Assembly: GCA_964469215.1 (NCBI GenBank)
Contig: CAYXYB010000024.1
Coordinates: forward strand, 1-37,885
DNA from: SKPS01 sp964469215
GTDB lineage: Bacteria > Bacteroidota > Bacteroidia > Bacteroidales > SKPS01
DNA: 37,885 bases
Reading direction: 5' to 3'
Made by a program: the position numbers and the translations under genes. The notes under the pieces are model-generated. The model searched no databases and was not told the origin of the DNA. It saw only the letters and a list, made by a program, of their open reading frames with translations. Shown piece by piece: positions 9,320-19,655 of this stretch (its first letter is position 1; each line of letters starts with the position of its first letter).

Positions 9320-12300
9320 CTACTTACTCACAACCATCTTCCTCGTCAACCGCTCTCCGTTATATTCCACAAAGTAGTAGTACACTCCTGCCGCCAGAGT
9401 TGTAACATCAAGCTCAATCTGATGGCTTCCAGCCTCAACCGTGTAACTCTCTGTCTGCATAATCTGGCTCACCATATTCGCAAGTCCGAAGGTTACCCTG
9501 CCTCCCTGTGGAACTGTGTATCCGATCACTGTTGTACCCTTTGCAGGGTTCGGTACGTTCTGCATAAGTGCAAACAACTCACCACCCATATCATCTACAC
9601 CAATACAGGTTACCCCGGTATAGGTCCTGCAGGCCTTGTTGTTGGTTGTTACGAAGTCGCCAATAAGGTCAGTTTCAACGCACAACTGCTGTACTCCCAG
9701 GTTTGGCCTGAACAGGTTGTTCAGCAACACCACCACCGAATCACCATAAGCCAGCGTGCCTGTCCATGTCTGGATATTTACAGGCCCGCCATTCAGGAAG
9801 GTGTACTTTATAGGCACACTTGTCTGCGTATTCTGACCGTGGTTTTTCAGGCTTACTGCCACCGGAAACTCATACCATGAATGGGTGGCTGCCTCATAGA
9901 AGCATATCCTCCCAACAGAATCAGGCAAGGGTGAAAGGATTTGAGCAATCCCCACATCGTGATAGGCCGGCAGGGAATTGAGATTCTTGCATATCTCATC
10001 GTTCATTGGAAATGCATCATTCGGAAGCTGGGTACGTGCGCAGAGTGCATACGACGATGCTGGCACAGTAAATGGCAGCACAAAGGTGTACTGCGCTGTT
10101 CCGTTATTGGCAACAGTCCCTGTCCAGGTCTCAGCTGAAACAAGGTTACCATTTAGCCTTAACTCCACAGGGATCATGTTCTGTGTATTAGTGCCGAAGT
10201 TGGTGATGATGATTTTTACATTAACAGGTATGCCGGCAGCAGTGTCATTGAGAGGTACAAGAATGGCAGTCACACCAACATCATTTGGTACAACCGGCAG
10301 CGACAGCCTGAAGTTGTCTAGTGCCCAGCCGTTGGAGGTGGCCGATGTGTTGGAGTAGAACTGGAACCGGAACTGAACCTCCGGCTTGGCATTAAAGTAG
10401 TTTGGATCGAGTTTATAGGATGAATACATCCACCCTGAGTTGGTATGGCTGAAGTAGTTCTGACCGCCTGAGAAGACATTATACCAGTTTGTACCGTTGA
10501 GATCACCTACTGCGCCGAGATTGATCCAGCTCTGACCACCATTGGTGCTGTACTGAACCCTGCCATAATCGCCGGAAGCCATTGCACACCAGTGCCAGAA
10601 ACTGAGGCTGATGGTGTCAAAGCCTCCAAGACCCATGAAACTGAATACAGGAGTATAGAGGTATTCATCAGCATTGTTGGTGTAATCTCCTGTAAGGTTG
10701 GTTACCCAGCTCTTAGTGCCTGAATAGGCTGAGTTGATTATATTGGCCGACGGTGTGCCATATTGCCAGTTCTGTGCTGTCGCAGGCTTATACCACATAT
10801 TGGCAGATTCGAAATCATCAAAGAAGGGCAAGGTGGTATAAAACTGACCGTAGGTTCCTTTACACACTTCATTATTGAACTGGGTAGTGTCACAGGCAAG
10901 GATGGTATAGGCACAAAGGGTGTTGTTGCCCATAGGCAATGTCACATCAGGCATCTGAATGCTGTCAACCCCTCCTGAAGATAATCCAGATGGATAGGCA
11001 ACCACCACAGGGGTGCCACTGTTCAGTGTATAGGCTATCGAAAGTGTGCCCGGAGCTATTGGGTTGCTGCCGAAGTTCATGAATTTTACCCATACCGGCA
11101 GAGGCGTACCTGCCTGGGAAAGAGATGGGGGCGTGATAATCTGGATAACCCCTGCATCACATTGTGATTGAGGAGCAATGGTTATCATATAATCCTCGGT
11201 CTCACCGTATGAGTATGTGTTGCATGGATTTACATTGCCTGCAACCGTTGTCTGGTTAAGGACCACACGCATCAGGGTGTTGCCGTTAAGGGCATTGAAC
11301 GGTACCTGTATGTTGGCTGTAACAGTGTTGCTGGAAGTGGTCGCCTGGCTGAAGATCTCTTCTGTTGACGGATTAAATATGCCATCACGATTAAAGTCTA
11401 TCCACGCTTTCACCCAGCAATTATACGTTGTGCTGGCTCCAGGTGCAAAACTCGAGGTAATGCTCATCGGATAGGTTATACCTGGCGAGAGCATTGGTGG
11501 AGCTACTGTTGTAGAGTGATTGGTGTACATTGCCCCCACTGCCGGTGAGGTATGACTGAACACCGTGCCGATGCTTACAGTGGTGATCTCCTGGTACAAC
11601 GCACTGGTGGCTGTGGAGTTACAATAGTTAGGTAAAAGGTTTGTAACCGGCTTCCATGCTGTGTCGTTCTGATGGGTGTTGTCACACGACAGTCCTGTCC
11701 ATGCCTTGATCTGATAGGTGTTACCAGCTATTGACAGATTTGCCTTCGCGTTGAAAGTGAAAGTCAACGAATCATTGGAGGGGATTGTTGAGGTTATGGT
11801 CTCAGTCACAACAGGGAGATTGTCTATTTTGAAACTAACCGGAATGTTGCTCTGCGCTGCAGTACCATAGTTCCTCACCTTAACGGTAACATTCTCCTGC
11901 GATCCAAGATTAACGGCAGTAACCGGATAAAGTATGGTAGTTATACCCATATCGCAAGGCTGTGGGTTGGCTACAACAACATTAACAGGAGCCCTTGTGC
12001 TTGCACAACCAGGAATGCCAATCTGGTATTTCATCTCTACTCTGGCAATATTTGCGCTTACCTCCATGCTGATTGTGCCGGTTGGCGCCTGGCCTGAAAC
12101 CAGTGGACTCTGGTATACCAACCTGGTAAGGGTTACAGGTATACCGTTTATTGAGGATGGAACCAATGATTGCCCATAAGAATTGCTCATGGTTGTACCG
12201 CTGGAATTTGTTGCACCAATTATTCCTATCTCATCACCTGCCTGTACAGGGATATTTACAGACTGTGGAACCCCATACGGTGCATTAGCTATATAGGCAA

Positions 12301-15300
12301 GTGTTGTGTGCTGACTGGCATTTGGGTATACCACCGGATATCCTGCAAATTTCACAACCTGAATGTACTGTGGCCCCTGGGTGACTGTAGTGGGTACCAT
12401 TAGTTCAGTGATGGTCATATCTACCGGTGCGGTAAAATGGTATCCCCTGGTTTGGGCTGCTTGATAATTGCTGCTTTGAGTACCAACAAAAAGTGAACTG
12501 TCAATAAAGAATGATGTTCCGGCTTGCACCCAATAGGTGGTATTGGTGTATAAAACAGGTGTTGTAAATGGGGTGCCACCTCCTACCGCAATACTGGCTG
12601 TATCACTTAAATACCATGTTATTGTGTCATTTGTTGGAGAAGAAGCATTCAGAACGGCCTGCGTTCCATAAGGTATGTTAACCGGTGTTGTAACAGTTGG
12701 CGTTACAGGTGTCTTTTTGGATATTATCGAATCCTTTACAATTGTGTCGTTTTGAAGATTTGGATCAAGAGTATGGGTCACTTTTGCTGTGATTGTAAAC
12801 ATCGTGTCGTTCATAGCAGGAGCTGTAAGATTTGCGAGAGTATTGAAAGTATAATAAATACTATCGTTCGGAGCAATGGTAGCAGTTATGGTTTCTAACG
12901 GTATCCATGGATTATTGTTTATCCTGTAAGTAGCTGTTGCACCACCAAACATCGTATCAATACCCTGGTTATATATCTTTATTGTTACTGGTTCATTATA
13001 AATTGCACAACCCTCATTAACATTTAGTTCATTAATGCCCAGATCGTAAGGAGGAATGCCCATTACGTTTACAGTAACAGGTACCCGTAAACTGGAGCAA
13101 CCTATCGATGCCCCTTCAAAAATCTCTATCTCCCTGAAATTGGGATTCGAGGTTTGTCCTGTTCCGGTCATCTGAAACGATGTGATCCTTAGTTTCGTTG
13201 TGGTAACCAGTGGGAAAGGAACGACATTTTCACACTGCATTGTCAGATTGCTGAAGGTATAGAAACTCACCCAGTTACCTGCATCCCATTTGTACAGGGT
13301 TGCACCGGTAAGAAATCTGGCATTGTTCTGTGCATGATGGATCTTCATACCATCAATTGAAACCTCTGCAGGCCAGACAAAATCTATCCAGTCCGTATGA
13401 GGAACCAACGATGGAGGTGAAGATGTGGATATCCACATCTGCTGTGTACCGCAGGTTCCTAAACTCAGGTCGTTGAGGGTGCTGCAAGGCCCTGTACTGC
13501 AGTTGCTTGCAGATGCTGTTGCCAGAGGGGCAATATTCGACCCGGGATTGTAAGGACCTGATAACTGTATTGCTCCTGTACTCGCTTGAAGCCAGTAAAC
13601 AGTAGTGTCAAGCAATATTGGCGTTGTAAAATAAGGCCCTTTAGCCAGTTCAACACTGGAAGTATCTGTAGCATACCAGGAAATTGAATCGGGGCTTATG
13701 GCATGCAAAGTTACAAACGACCCGTAAGGAATGGTGGTGTCAGAGATAGCAGGGGCTGCAGGTGTGTGCATCGAGATAACCTCCATGCTTGCAGTGTCGT
13801 TGTATTTCACATTGTCACCCTGCAGGTCTATCCAGGCCTGAACCTTGAATGTGTCTGTAGCAGTGGTTACGCTGAAATCGGCCAAAGTGTTGAAATAAAC
13901 AAGCAGCGAGTCGTTTGGTAACAACACCGGGGTAAAACTCTGAATCACAACCGGTAGCGAGGGCTTCAACCGGTATCTTATCGAAACCGTTGATGGTGAA
14001 GGGCTGTTGATCGCATTAACCCCAAGGTTGCGAACCCATACCCCGATTGTATCAAGTCCCATTCCACAAGCCCCGTCAGGACCCAACACCTTCATTACCT
14101 CGGCATCAAATACCGGTGTGCCGAAGAAGTTCTTGCACAACTCATCGTTGAAAGTGTTTGTGTCACCCGGAAGTATCGTGCGGGCGCATATTACAGAGCT
14201 GCCTGCCGGTGATGCAATATCTGGCATTGTGATGTTAACATTCCCCATGCTCGGTAAGTTGCCGGTGTATGGTACCGAAACAGGAGTCCCTCCGTTAACA
14301 GAATACTGTACTGTGAGCGAAGTTATGGTATTCGTGCCGAAGTTAGCTACCGTTACCAGGACAGGATACAACTGACCCTCATTGGTCTGAGTCCCGGGAG
14401 ACAATATCGCAAGAACACCTGCATCATCAGAAATCAAAGGGATTTCATCCGCACCCATCGTTGGCATCGGTGTGCGGGGGTCTCCGTCGATGTCGTCCGT
14501 GACCTCAGATACCTGTGCCGCCTTGGCTGACAAAGCCGTCGTGGCAAGGTGAAGATCTGTCGCCGACACATACGGAGGATTGATATTCAATGAGTTCTGA
14601 TCCTGATTGTTGGCTGACTGTAACAACGCCAAAGTGTTCTGGTTAGCCACCCAGTAAGCCAGCACGGCACCGGTGGTGTAGTAGTTGTTGTGGTCGCTCA
14701 TACTTATACCTCCTGGTGTACTGACGTAATATGCAAAGCCCCCGTTATGATTGGAAAATATATTATTTATTATTTTGACAAATGCCCCCGATGACTGTAC
14801 AAATGCCCGGCCTGCTGTCGCCGATCCTCCCGCTATCCTAATCGTATTGTAAAATACATTTACAAAATTAGATCCTACCACATACATGCCGTATACCGTT
14901 CCCGTCAGATTCCCTGACTGTGTCAGCATGTTGTTGGCAACAAGCAAAGGATCTGATGAGGCTGCCTGCTTGTAAGATATATAGATGCCATAGTGAGAAC
15001 TCGTCCCAGTGGAGGTGATATTGTTCTTGCAAACCTCTCCGTATCCTGTTGTATATCCGACATATAACGGATACAATCCTCCACTGTTTGCCCGGTTTTT
15101 CATTGTGTTGCCACGAATGATTACTGAATCAGTATAGTAGGTATATATGCCATAATAATAATAGTCCTCAAAAATGTTATTGACAACATTGAATTTCTTC
15201 TTTAAAGATACACCTGTTGAACCATACCAATATATTCCGTAATATCCACCTTTCAATACTGAATTGTTGATCGTAAGATTATTACTCCCATGGCCCATAT

Positions 15301-18300
15301 TTTGGCTGTAAATACATGCAAATGTGCTTGAAGTGGAGGTGATGCTTGTTTCTAAGCGGCAATTGCTTATTGTATTATTACTTGCTGCTGCTATAAACTC
15401 AAATACCTTGCCGTTGGATGCTCCGGTTGCCCTGATGGTCATATGTTTAAATGTAAAGTAACTTCCCCCGTTAAATTTTACAACCCAGTTATCGGTTGAA
15501 GATGTTGCTGCATACTGTAATATAACACTTGTACTGTCTCCCGTCACTCCACGGAACGTTATAGTAGTGTTGGCATCTGTTCCCAAAACATGCAGGGTGG
15601 TGATCTGCTCGGTATAGGTTCCGGGGTACACATCAAACACAACATGGCCGCAGGGTTTTATCGAATGCAGGGCCGTCAGGGCTGCATTGAAGGTGTTGAA
15701 ATCGTATGTGCCCGTCGTCGCAGGCCCTATCGTATATATACCCTTCATACATGCCGGGAAACATACACCCGCCGTGTCGTTAGAGTTGACAGTATCGGCT
15801 ATGAGGTTGGGCATTCGTGTCCACGCTTTTATGCAATGGGTACCCGTTAGTAAAACTACCGAATCCAATGTCACTGTTGTAGTGGTATTATATGACAGGT
15901 TACCGGTCCACTGAAGTGTATCCTGTACAATATTGTTTAAAGACCATACTATCTGTGCGCTTTGAAGCGTACTCAATCCGAAATTCTTCAGCTCTACCTG
16001 TACTGGTTCAGGCACTCCCGACAATGCTGAACCTATAGGATTTACTATTGTAACTATACCCGCATCTACCGGGGGATGACCTGTGACAAAAACAGTAAGT
16101 GGTACCCTGGGACTCTGACAATTTACTGATGACAGGGCTGCAGGGTAATATACCGTTGTGTCATATAAGAACGGTGTCTGATACGTGGGACCCACTCCTA
16201 CCGGCGTAACGGACGTAGGTGTGGTGTACCACAACACCGTACTCGATGAAGTAGCACTTAGGATGGATGATGTGTTGTATCCTATGGTTATCGGGGTGAC
16301 AACAACCGGTGATGGCGGAATGGCATAAGAGATAACATTGTAAGAAGCTGTGTCGTTATACTTCACGTTATCGCCAGTTACATCTACCCATGCAATTATC
16401 TTGAACACAGAGTCAACTGTCGTAAACAGATTCACAGGGGTGGTGAAAGTGATGGTAAGGCTGTCGCTTACGGGTATGGAGCTACCTACCGTCTGTGTCA
16501 CTGGGATGGAAGAGCCCTGTACCTTGTAAGATACACTAAAGCCTGAGGATATTGCCGTTACACCTATGTTCTTTACCACAACCTTTACCGTATCAAATCC
16601 AAGGCCGCATCCACCCTGTATCGGCAGAACCTTTGTCAGAAAAGCATCCGTTATTGGTGTGGCATGATAGTTAACACACGACTTATCGTTGAAGATGTTG
16701 GTGTCACCTGCGAGAGCGGTATATGCACATAAGCTCGTCTGACCTGCAGGTGAAATGTACGAAGGCATCACCAACTGTGTGGTCTGGAAGGAGAGCAGTT
16801 GCCCCGTGTAGGTTACCAACACAGGAGTGCCACCGTTGACACTGTAATAGACATCCACACTGTTTATGGTGTCGGTTCCAAAGTTCTGGACCGTCACCGT
16901 CACCGGTACTGTGGCCCCTTCGCTGATCACCGACTGCGATGTAGGGGTCACAATGTTTATTACTCCTGCATCCTTGGGTATCAGTGGGATCTCATATGCC
17001 CCAATCGTTGGAAGAGGGCTCCTGGGTGTCCCGAAAATATCCATCGTTACCAGCGGGATATAAACCCCAAGGGCTGAAAGTAATGTGTTGGAAAGCCGCA
17101 GGTTATCCGGTGCCATGAACGGTGGGTTGATGCTCACCGAATTCTGATTTTTACCGCTGGCGGTCTTTAATGCCGCAAGGTTAGCCTGGTTTCCACCCCA
17201 ATATGCCAAGTAAGATCCATTCGTATGATAATTGTTATAATCACAAGCCATTACCTGGGCTACCGTCCCAAAATAAGCTGCAAAACCTCCTCCTACCGTT
17301 ACACTGAAAATATTGTTCTTATAGGTCTGACCCAGAGTGTTCGATGCGGTATTGTATTGATACAATGCCCGTGAAGAGGTGGATCCACCTGCAATATGAA
17401 TACTGTTGAAATAGTTCTCTGAACCATTGCAATAATATGAATACAGCCCGTAATGGGTTCCTGTTCCCCCAACAATGCTTACCATATTGTTGGCAACCAA
17501 TCCGTATCCTGTCGGAGATGCATTATATGAATAGTAATTGCCATAATAGTCCCTCATCCCGTAACAGGCAGATGTTGAGGTCGTCTGTATTTTTACAATA
17601 TTGCCAACTATCCTGTATCCGTTATTTGGATAATAACAGGATATACCGTATGAATAAGGAGCAACTCCTGAGTGGATATAGTTGCCAATTATCTGAACTG
17701 AATCTGAATAATAAATATACATCGGGTAATAATATGACCCTACTATCTCATTCCCCTGTATTACAGTCCCTTTTTGCCATGAGGTAGTGCTGACACCATA
17801 AATGTATATGGTGTAATAACCACCCTGCATATAATTATTAAGATAGGTGTTATAATTGTTAAGGGTATTGTAATCGTATATACATGCTGTTGTCGATGTA
17901 CTTGATCCCGCAGATATTAACCTGTTGTATGCAAACAGGTTATATGTTGATCCGTTGATAAGTTCCACCACCCTTCCGTAAGTGGTACTTTGAGCCTGGA
18001 TCGTCAAATGCCGGAAAATAAAATGGCTGGCTCCGTTTAAACGGACCACCCAGTTGGCGGCACTACTGGTAGCATTAAATTGTATGATGACAGAGGTGCT
18101 GTCGTTGTTTGCACTCCTGAAGGTAACCGTATTAACAGCATCCATACCGGTCACTGCAGTAAGAGTGATCTGTCCGGTATAGGTTCCCGGTGCAATAAGA
18201 AACTCCACAGGCCCGCTTACTCCACTGGTGGTTAGAGCTGTTACCGCAGCTGTGATTGTCGCATAATCTGCCCCGGTCCCTCCTATCGTGTATATTCCCA

Positions 18301-19237
18301 TCATCGCCTGCTTGTTGAATAAACTGTTGCACCCGGATGAAGGCAAATATGCTGTGTTATGTGAGATGGATCCGTCAACTGCCACAACCTTGTAACAGAT
18401 CGTGGAGAAGAAAGATTGAGTTGGTATTGAACCCGAGAATAAATTTCCGCTTGTATTTGTCATTCCAACTGTGTCTGGTGTGCCTGCATTGACGGTATAT
18501 ACGATATAGGCGGTATCTATCCCGGATGGGTCAACGATGCTTGTATATACCCAAAATGGACCTGCTGAATACACAGTGTCGGCAAGCATCGGTGGCAAAT
18601 GGGTGATCACAGGGGGTATGAGCTCCGATATGGCCACCGTTACCTTAATGTCGTCTACTACCCAGCCCCAGTTTTCAAACTGAGTGGTGTTGTTGATGTC
18701 ACGCAGGATAAATCTTACCAATACCTGTGAAGCATTTGATGCTAAAGCTGAGATGTCGAATATTTCTGTCTGCCACCACCCGTTGGTGGGTATTGATGGA
18801 TTACCCGGCAGCCAGGATGTATATGCCGTGGAGGTGAATTTGTCGCCTGTGGCTGCGCTGAAGCCACCACTACCAAGATATTGAGTCTCTGTAAGCTTCG
18901 TCCAGCTTGCTCCATTGTTTGAAGATACAAAAATCTCACCCGCATCGAAAAATTCAATCTTGCAGATATGACTGAATTCCAATAATACATAGGTGTTTCC
19001 CACGGTGCTGAAACTTGTTGTAGTCATCACTGATGAATCACCCGGATTAATAATGTGGGCAGAATACGACTTTATGCCTGAATGAAAAAGAGTGGTGTTT
19101 ACCGACCAAGGCTGAGTGCCTGAGGTGGTTATCGATGGAGTTGCACCTTCAAAACCTTCCTGGTAAACAATTGTCTGTGAACGTAATCCCAGACTGCAAA
19201 TCAGTGAAATAGTCAAAATGGTAAATAAATTCTTCAT
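9320..19237 (-). CDS. Giant modular T9SS-exported beta-helix/Ig-like surface protein, paralog B (3,305 aa)
   Basis: This is a complete secreted protein. A signal peptide (residues 1-21) precedes a MAM/lectin-like domain (about 25-204) and an Ig-like spacer. Right-handed beta-helices follow at 312-750 and 1163-1598, with Tyr-rich rungs, and each is followed by CARDB-like sandwiches. Ig_7-like domains lie near 972-1054 (plain), 1823-2059 (carrying a discoidin-like insert, 1899-2041) and 2174-2427 (carrying a jelly-roll-like insert, about 2243-2410). A GEVED domain (2550-2687, with the Ca-type loop DFNRDGIF), a second MAM-like domain (2801-2977) and two more CARDB-like units follow. Residues 3221-3305 are a type A sorting domain (ALMQNVPNPAKG at its start, ending RKMVVSK), which implies export by the type IX system and anchoring or release at the cell surface. 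No catalytic domain is recognisable. Binding of glycans or cells is inference. The upstream paralog A has the same N-terminus and the same domain types in different order. Confidence 0.92.
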   Translation of the reverse strand: MKNLFTILTISLICSLGLRSQTIVYQEGFEGATPSITTSGTQPWSVNTTLFHSGIKSYSAHIINPGDSSVMTTTSFSTVGNTYVLLEFSHICKIEFFDAGEIFVSSNNGASWTKLTETQYLGSGGFSAATGDKFTSTAYTSWLPGNPSIPTNGWWQTEIFDISALASNASQVLVRFILRDINNTTQFENWGWVVDDIKVTVAISELIPPVITHLPPMLADTVYSAGPFWVYTSIVDPSGIDTAYIVYTVNAGTPDTVGMTNTSGNLFSGSIPTQSFFSTICYKVVAVDGSISHNTAYLPSSGCNSLFNKQAMMGIYTIGGTGADYATITAAVTALTTSGVSGPVEFLIAPGTYTGQITLTAVTGMDAVNTVTFRSANNDSTSVIIQFNATSSAANWVVRLNGASHFIFRHLTIQAQSTTYGRVVELINGSTYNLFAYNRLISAGSSTSTTACIYDYNTLNNYNTYLNNYMQGGYYTIYIYGVSTTSWQKGTVIQGNEIVGSYYYPMYIYYSDSVQIIGNYIHSGVAPYSYGISCYYPNNGYRIVGNIVKIQTTSTSACYGMRDYYGNYYSYNASPTGYGLVANNMVSIVGGTGTHYGLYSYYCNGSENYFNSIHIAGGSTSSRALYQYNTASNTLGQTYKNNIFSVTVGGGFAAYFGTVAQVMACDYNNYHTNGSYLAYWGGNQANLAALKTASGKNQNSVSINPPFMAPDNLRLSNTLLSALGVYIPLVTMDIFGTPRSPLPTIGAYEIPLIPKDAGVINIVTPTSQSVISEGATVPVTVTVQNFGTDTINSVDVYYSVNGGTPVLVTYTGQLLSFQTTQLVMPSYISPAGQTSLCAYTALAGDTNIFNDKSCVNYHATPITDAFLTKVLPIQGGCGLGFDTVKVVVKNIGVTAISSGFSVSYKVQGSSIPVTQTVGSSIPVSDSLTITFTTPVNLFTTVDSVFKIIAWVDVTGDNVKYNDTASYNVISYAIPPSPVVVTPITIGYNTSSILSATSSSTVLWYTTPTSVTPVGVGPTYQTPFLYDTTVYYPAALSSVNCQSPRVPLTVFVTGHPPVDAGIVTIVNPIGSALSGVPEPVQVELKNFGLSTLQSAQIVWSLNNIVQDTLQWTGNLSYNTTTTVTLDSVVLLTGTHCIKAWTRMPNLIADTVNSNDTAGVCFPACMKGIYTIGPATTGTYDFNTFNAALTALHSIKPCGHVVFDVYPGTYTEQITTLHVLGTDANTTITFRGVTGDSTSVILQYAATSSTDNWVVKFNGGSYFTFKHMTIRATGASNGKVFEFIAAASNNTISNCRLETSITSTSSTFACIYSQNMGHGSNNLTINNSVLKGGYYGIYWYGSTGVSLKKKFNVVNNIFEDYYYYGIYTYYTDSVIIRGNTMKNRANSGGLYPLYVGYTTGYGEVCKNNITSTGTSSHYGIYISYKQAASSDPLLVANNMLTQSGNLTGTVYGMYVVGSNFVNVFYNTIRIAGGSATAGRAFVQSSGAFVKIINNIFSNHNGGFAYYVSTPGGISMSDHNNYYTTGAVLAYWVANQNTLALLQSANNQDQNSLNINPPYVSATDLHLATTALSAKAAQVSEVTDDIDGDPRTPMPTMGADEIPLISDDAGVLAILSPGTQTNEGQLYPVLVTVANFGTNTITSLTVQYSVNGGTPVSVPYTGNLPSMGNVNITMPDIASPAGSSVICARTILPGDTNTFNDELCKNFFGTPVFDAEVMKVLGPDGACGMGLDTIGVWVRNLGVNAINSPSPSTVSIRYRLKPSLPVVIQSFTPVLLPNDSLLVYFNTLADFSVTTATDTFKVQAWIDLQGDNVKYNDTASMEVISMHTPAAPAISDTTIPYGSFVTLHAISPDSISWYATDTSSVELAKGPYFTTPILLDTTVYWLQASTGAIQLSGPYNPGSNIAPLATASASNCSTGPCSTLNDLSLGTCGTQQMWISTSSPPSLVPHTDWIDFVWPAEVSIDGMKIHHAQNNARFLTGATLYKWDAGNWVSFYTFSNLTMQCENVVPFPLVTTTKLRITSFQMTGTGQTSNPNFREIEIFEGASIGCSSLRVPVTVNVMGIPPYDLGINELNVNEGCAIYNEPVTIKIYNQGIDTMFGGATATYRINNNPWIPLETITATIAPNDSIYYTFNTLANLTAPAMNDTMFTITAKVTHTLDPNLQNDTIVKDSIISKKTPVTPTVTTPVNIPYGTQAVLNASSPTNDTITWYLSDTASIAVGGGTPFTTPVLYTNTTYWVQAGTSFFIDSSLFVGTQSSNYQAAQTRGYHFTAPVDMTITELMVPTTVTQGPQYIQVVKFAGYPVVYPNASQHTTLAYIANAPYGVPQSVNIPVQAGDEIGIIGATNSSGTTMSNSYGQSLVPSSINGIPVTLTRLVYQSPLVSGQAPTGTISMEVSANIARVEMKYQIGIPGCASTRAPVNVVVANPQPCDMGITTILYPVTAVNLGSQENVTVKVRNYGTAAQSNIPVSFKIDNLPVVTETITSTIPSNDSLTFTFNAKANLSIAGNTYQIKAWTGLSCDNTHQNDTAWKPVTNLLPNYCNSTATSALYQEITTVSIGTVFSHTSPAVGAMYTNHSTTVAPPMLSPGITYPMSITSSFAPGASTTYNCWVKAWIDFNRDGIFNPSTEEIFSQATTSSNTVTANIQVPFNALNGNTLMRVVLNQTTVAGNVNPCNTYSYGETEDYMITIAPQSQCDAGVIQIITPPSLSQAGTPLPVWVKFMNFGSNPIAPGTLSIAYTLNSGTPVVVAYPSGLSSGGVDSIQMPDVTLPMGNNTLCAYTILACDTTQFNNEVCKGTYGQFYTTLPFFDDFESANMWYKPATAQNWQYGTPSANIINSAYSGTKSWVTNLTGDYTNNADEYLYTPVFSFMGLGGFDTISLSFWHWCAMASGDYGRVQYSTNGGQSWINLGAVGDLNGTNWYNVFSGGQNYFSHTNSGWMYSSYKLDPNYFNAKPEVQFRFQFYSNTSATSNGWALDNFRLSLPVVPNDVGVTAILVPLNDTAAGIPVNVKIIITNFGTNTQNMIPVELRLNGNLVSAETWTGTVANNGTAQYTFVLPFTVPASSYALCARTQLPNDAFPMNDEICKNLNSLPAYHDVGIAQILSPLPDSVGRICFYEAATHSWYEFPVAVSLKNHGQNTQTSVPIKYTFLNGGPVNIQTWTGTLAYGDSVVVLLNNLFRPNLGVQQLCVETDLIGDFVTTNNKACRTYTGVTCIGVDDMGGELFALMQNVPNPAKGTTVIGYTVPQGGRVTFGLANMVSQIMQTESYTVEAGSHQIELDVTTLAAGVYYYFVEYNGERLTRKMVVSK

Positions 19238-19276
19238 CTCCGACGTTGTTTTAGTTGAATATTTAAATTGCCGCCA

Positions 19277-19284
19277 TAAAGATA
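19277..19284 (-). promoter_or_regulatory. Near-consensus -7 element (TATCTTTA) for giant gene B
   Basis: The minus strand reads TATCTTTA, seven of eight positions of TAnnTTTG, about 40 nt upstream of the ATG at 19237. A TTG lies 23 nt further upstream, at the long end of accepted spacing. The call is tentative. Confidence 0.35.
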
Positions 19285-19337
19285 AATGTTTTAGTTTATA
19301 CGAAAACCAATTTAAATTACGAATTACGGAAGATTAA

Positions 19338-19555
19338 CTCGCTGGTGCGAGCCAAAAACCCCGAACAGCGAACGAAGTGAGCCGAAACTCCGAACAGCGA
19401 ACGAAGTGAGCCAAAACTCTGAACAGCGAACGAAGTGAGCCGAAACTCTGAACAGCGAACGAAGTGAGCCAAAACTCTGAACAGCGAACGAAGTGAGCCG
19501 AAACTCTGAACAGCGAACGAAGTGAGCCGAAACTCTGAACAGCGAACGAAGTGAG
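19338..19555. repeat. 29-bp tandem repeat array, seven units before the gap
   Basis: GAACAGCG-containing units start at 19363, 19392, 19421, 19450, 19479, 19508 and 19537, a strict 29-bp period. All contain GCGAACGAAGTGAGC, identical to the core of the 28-bp array beyond the other end of giant gene B. The linker alternates between CCGAAACTC and CCAAAACTC forms. A perfect hairpin, CTCGC-TGGT-GCGAG, at 19338-19351 opens the array. The period is not a multiple of three and no gene signals are present, so the open frame through it is not believed to be coding. Confidence 0.95.
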
Positions 19556-19655
19556 NNNNNNNNNNNNNNNNNNNNNNNNNNNNNNNNNNNNNNNNNNNNN
19601 NNNNNNNNNNNNNNNNNNNNNNNNNNNNNNNNNNNNNNNNNNNNNNNNNNNNNNN
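19556..19655. other. Assembly gap (100 N) inside 29-bp array
   Basis: There are exactly 100 N flanked on both sides by the same 29-bp repeat. The phase across the gap (124 bp from 19537 to 19661) is not a multiple of 29, as expected for a placeholder length. The true copy number is unknown. Confidence 0.97.
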
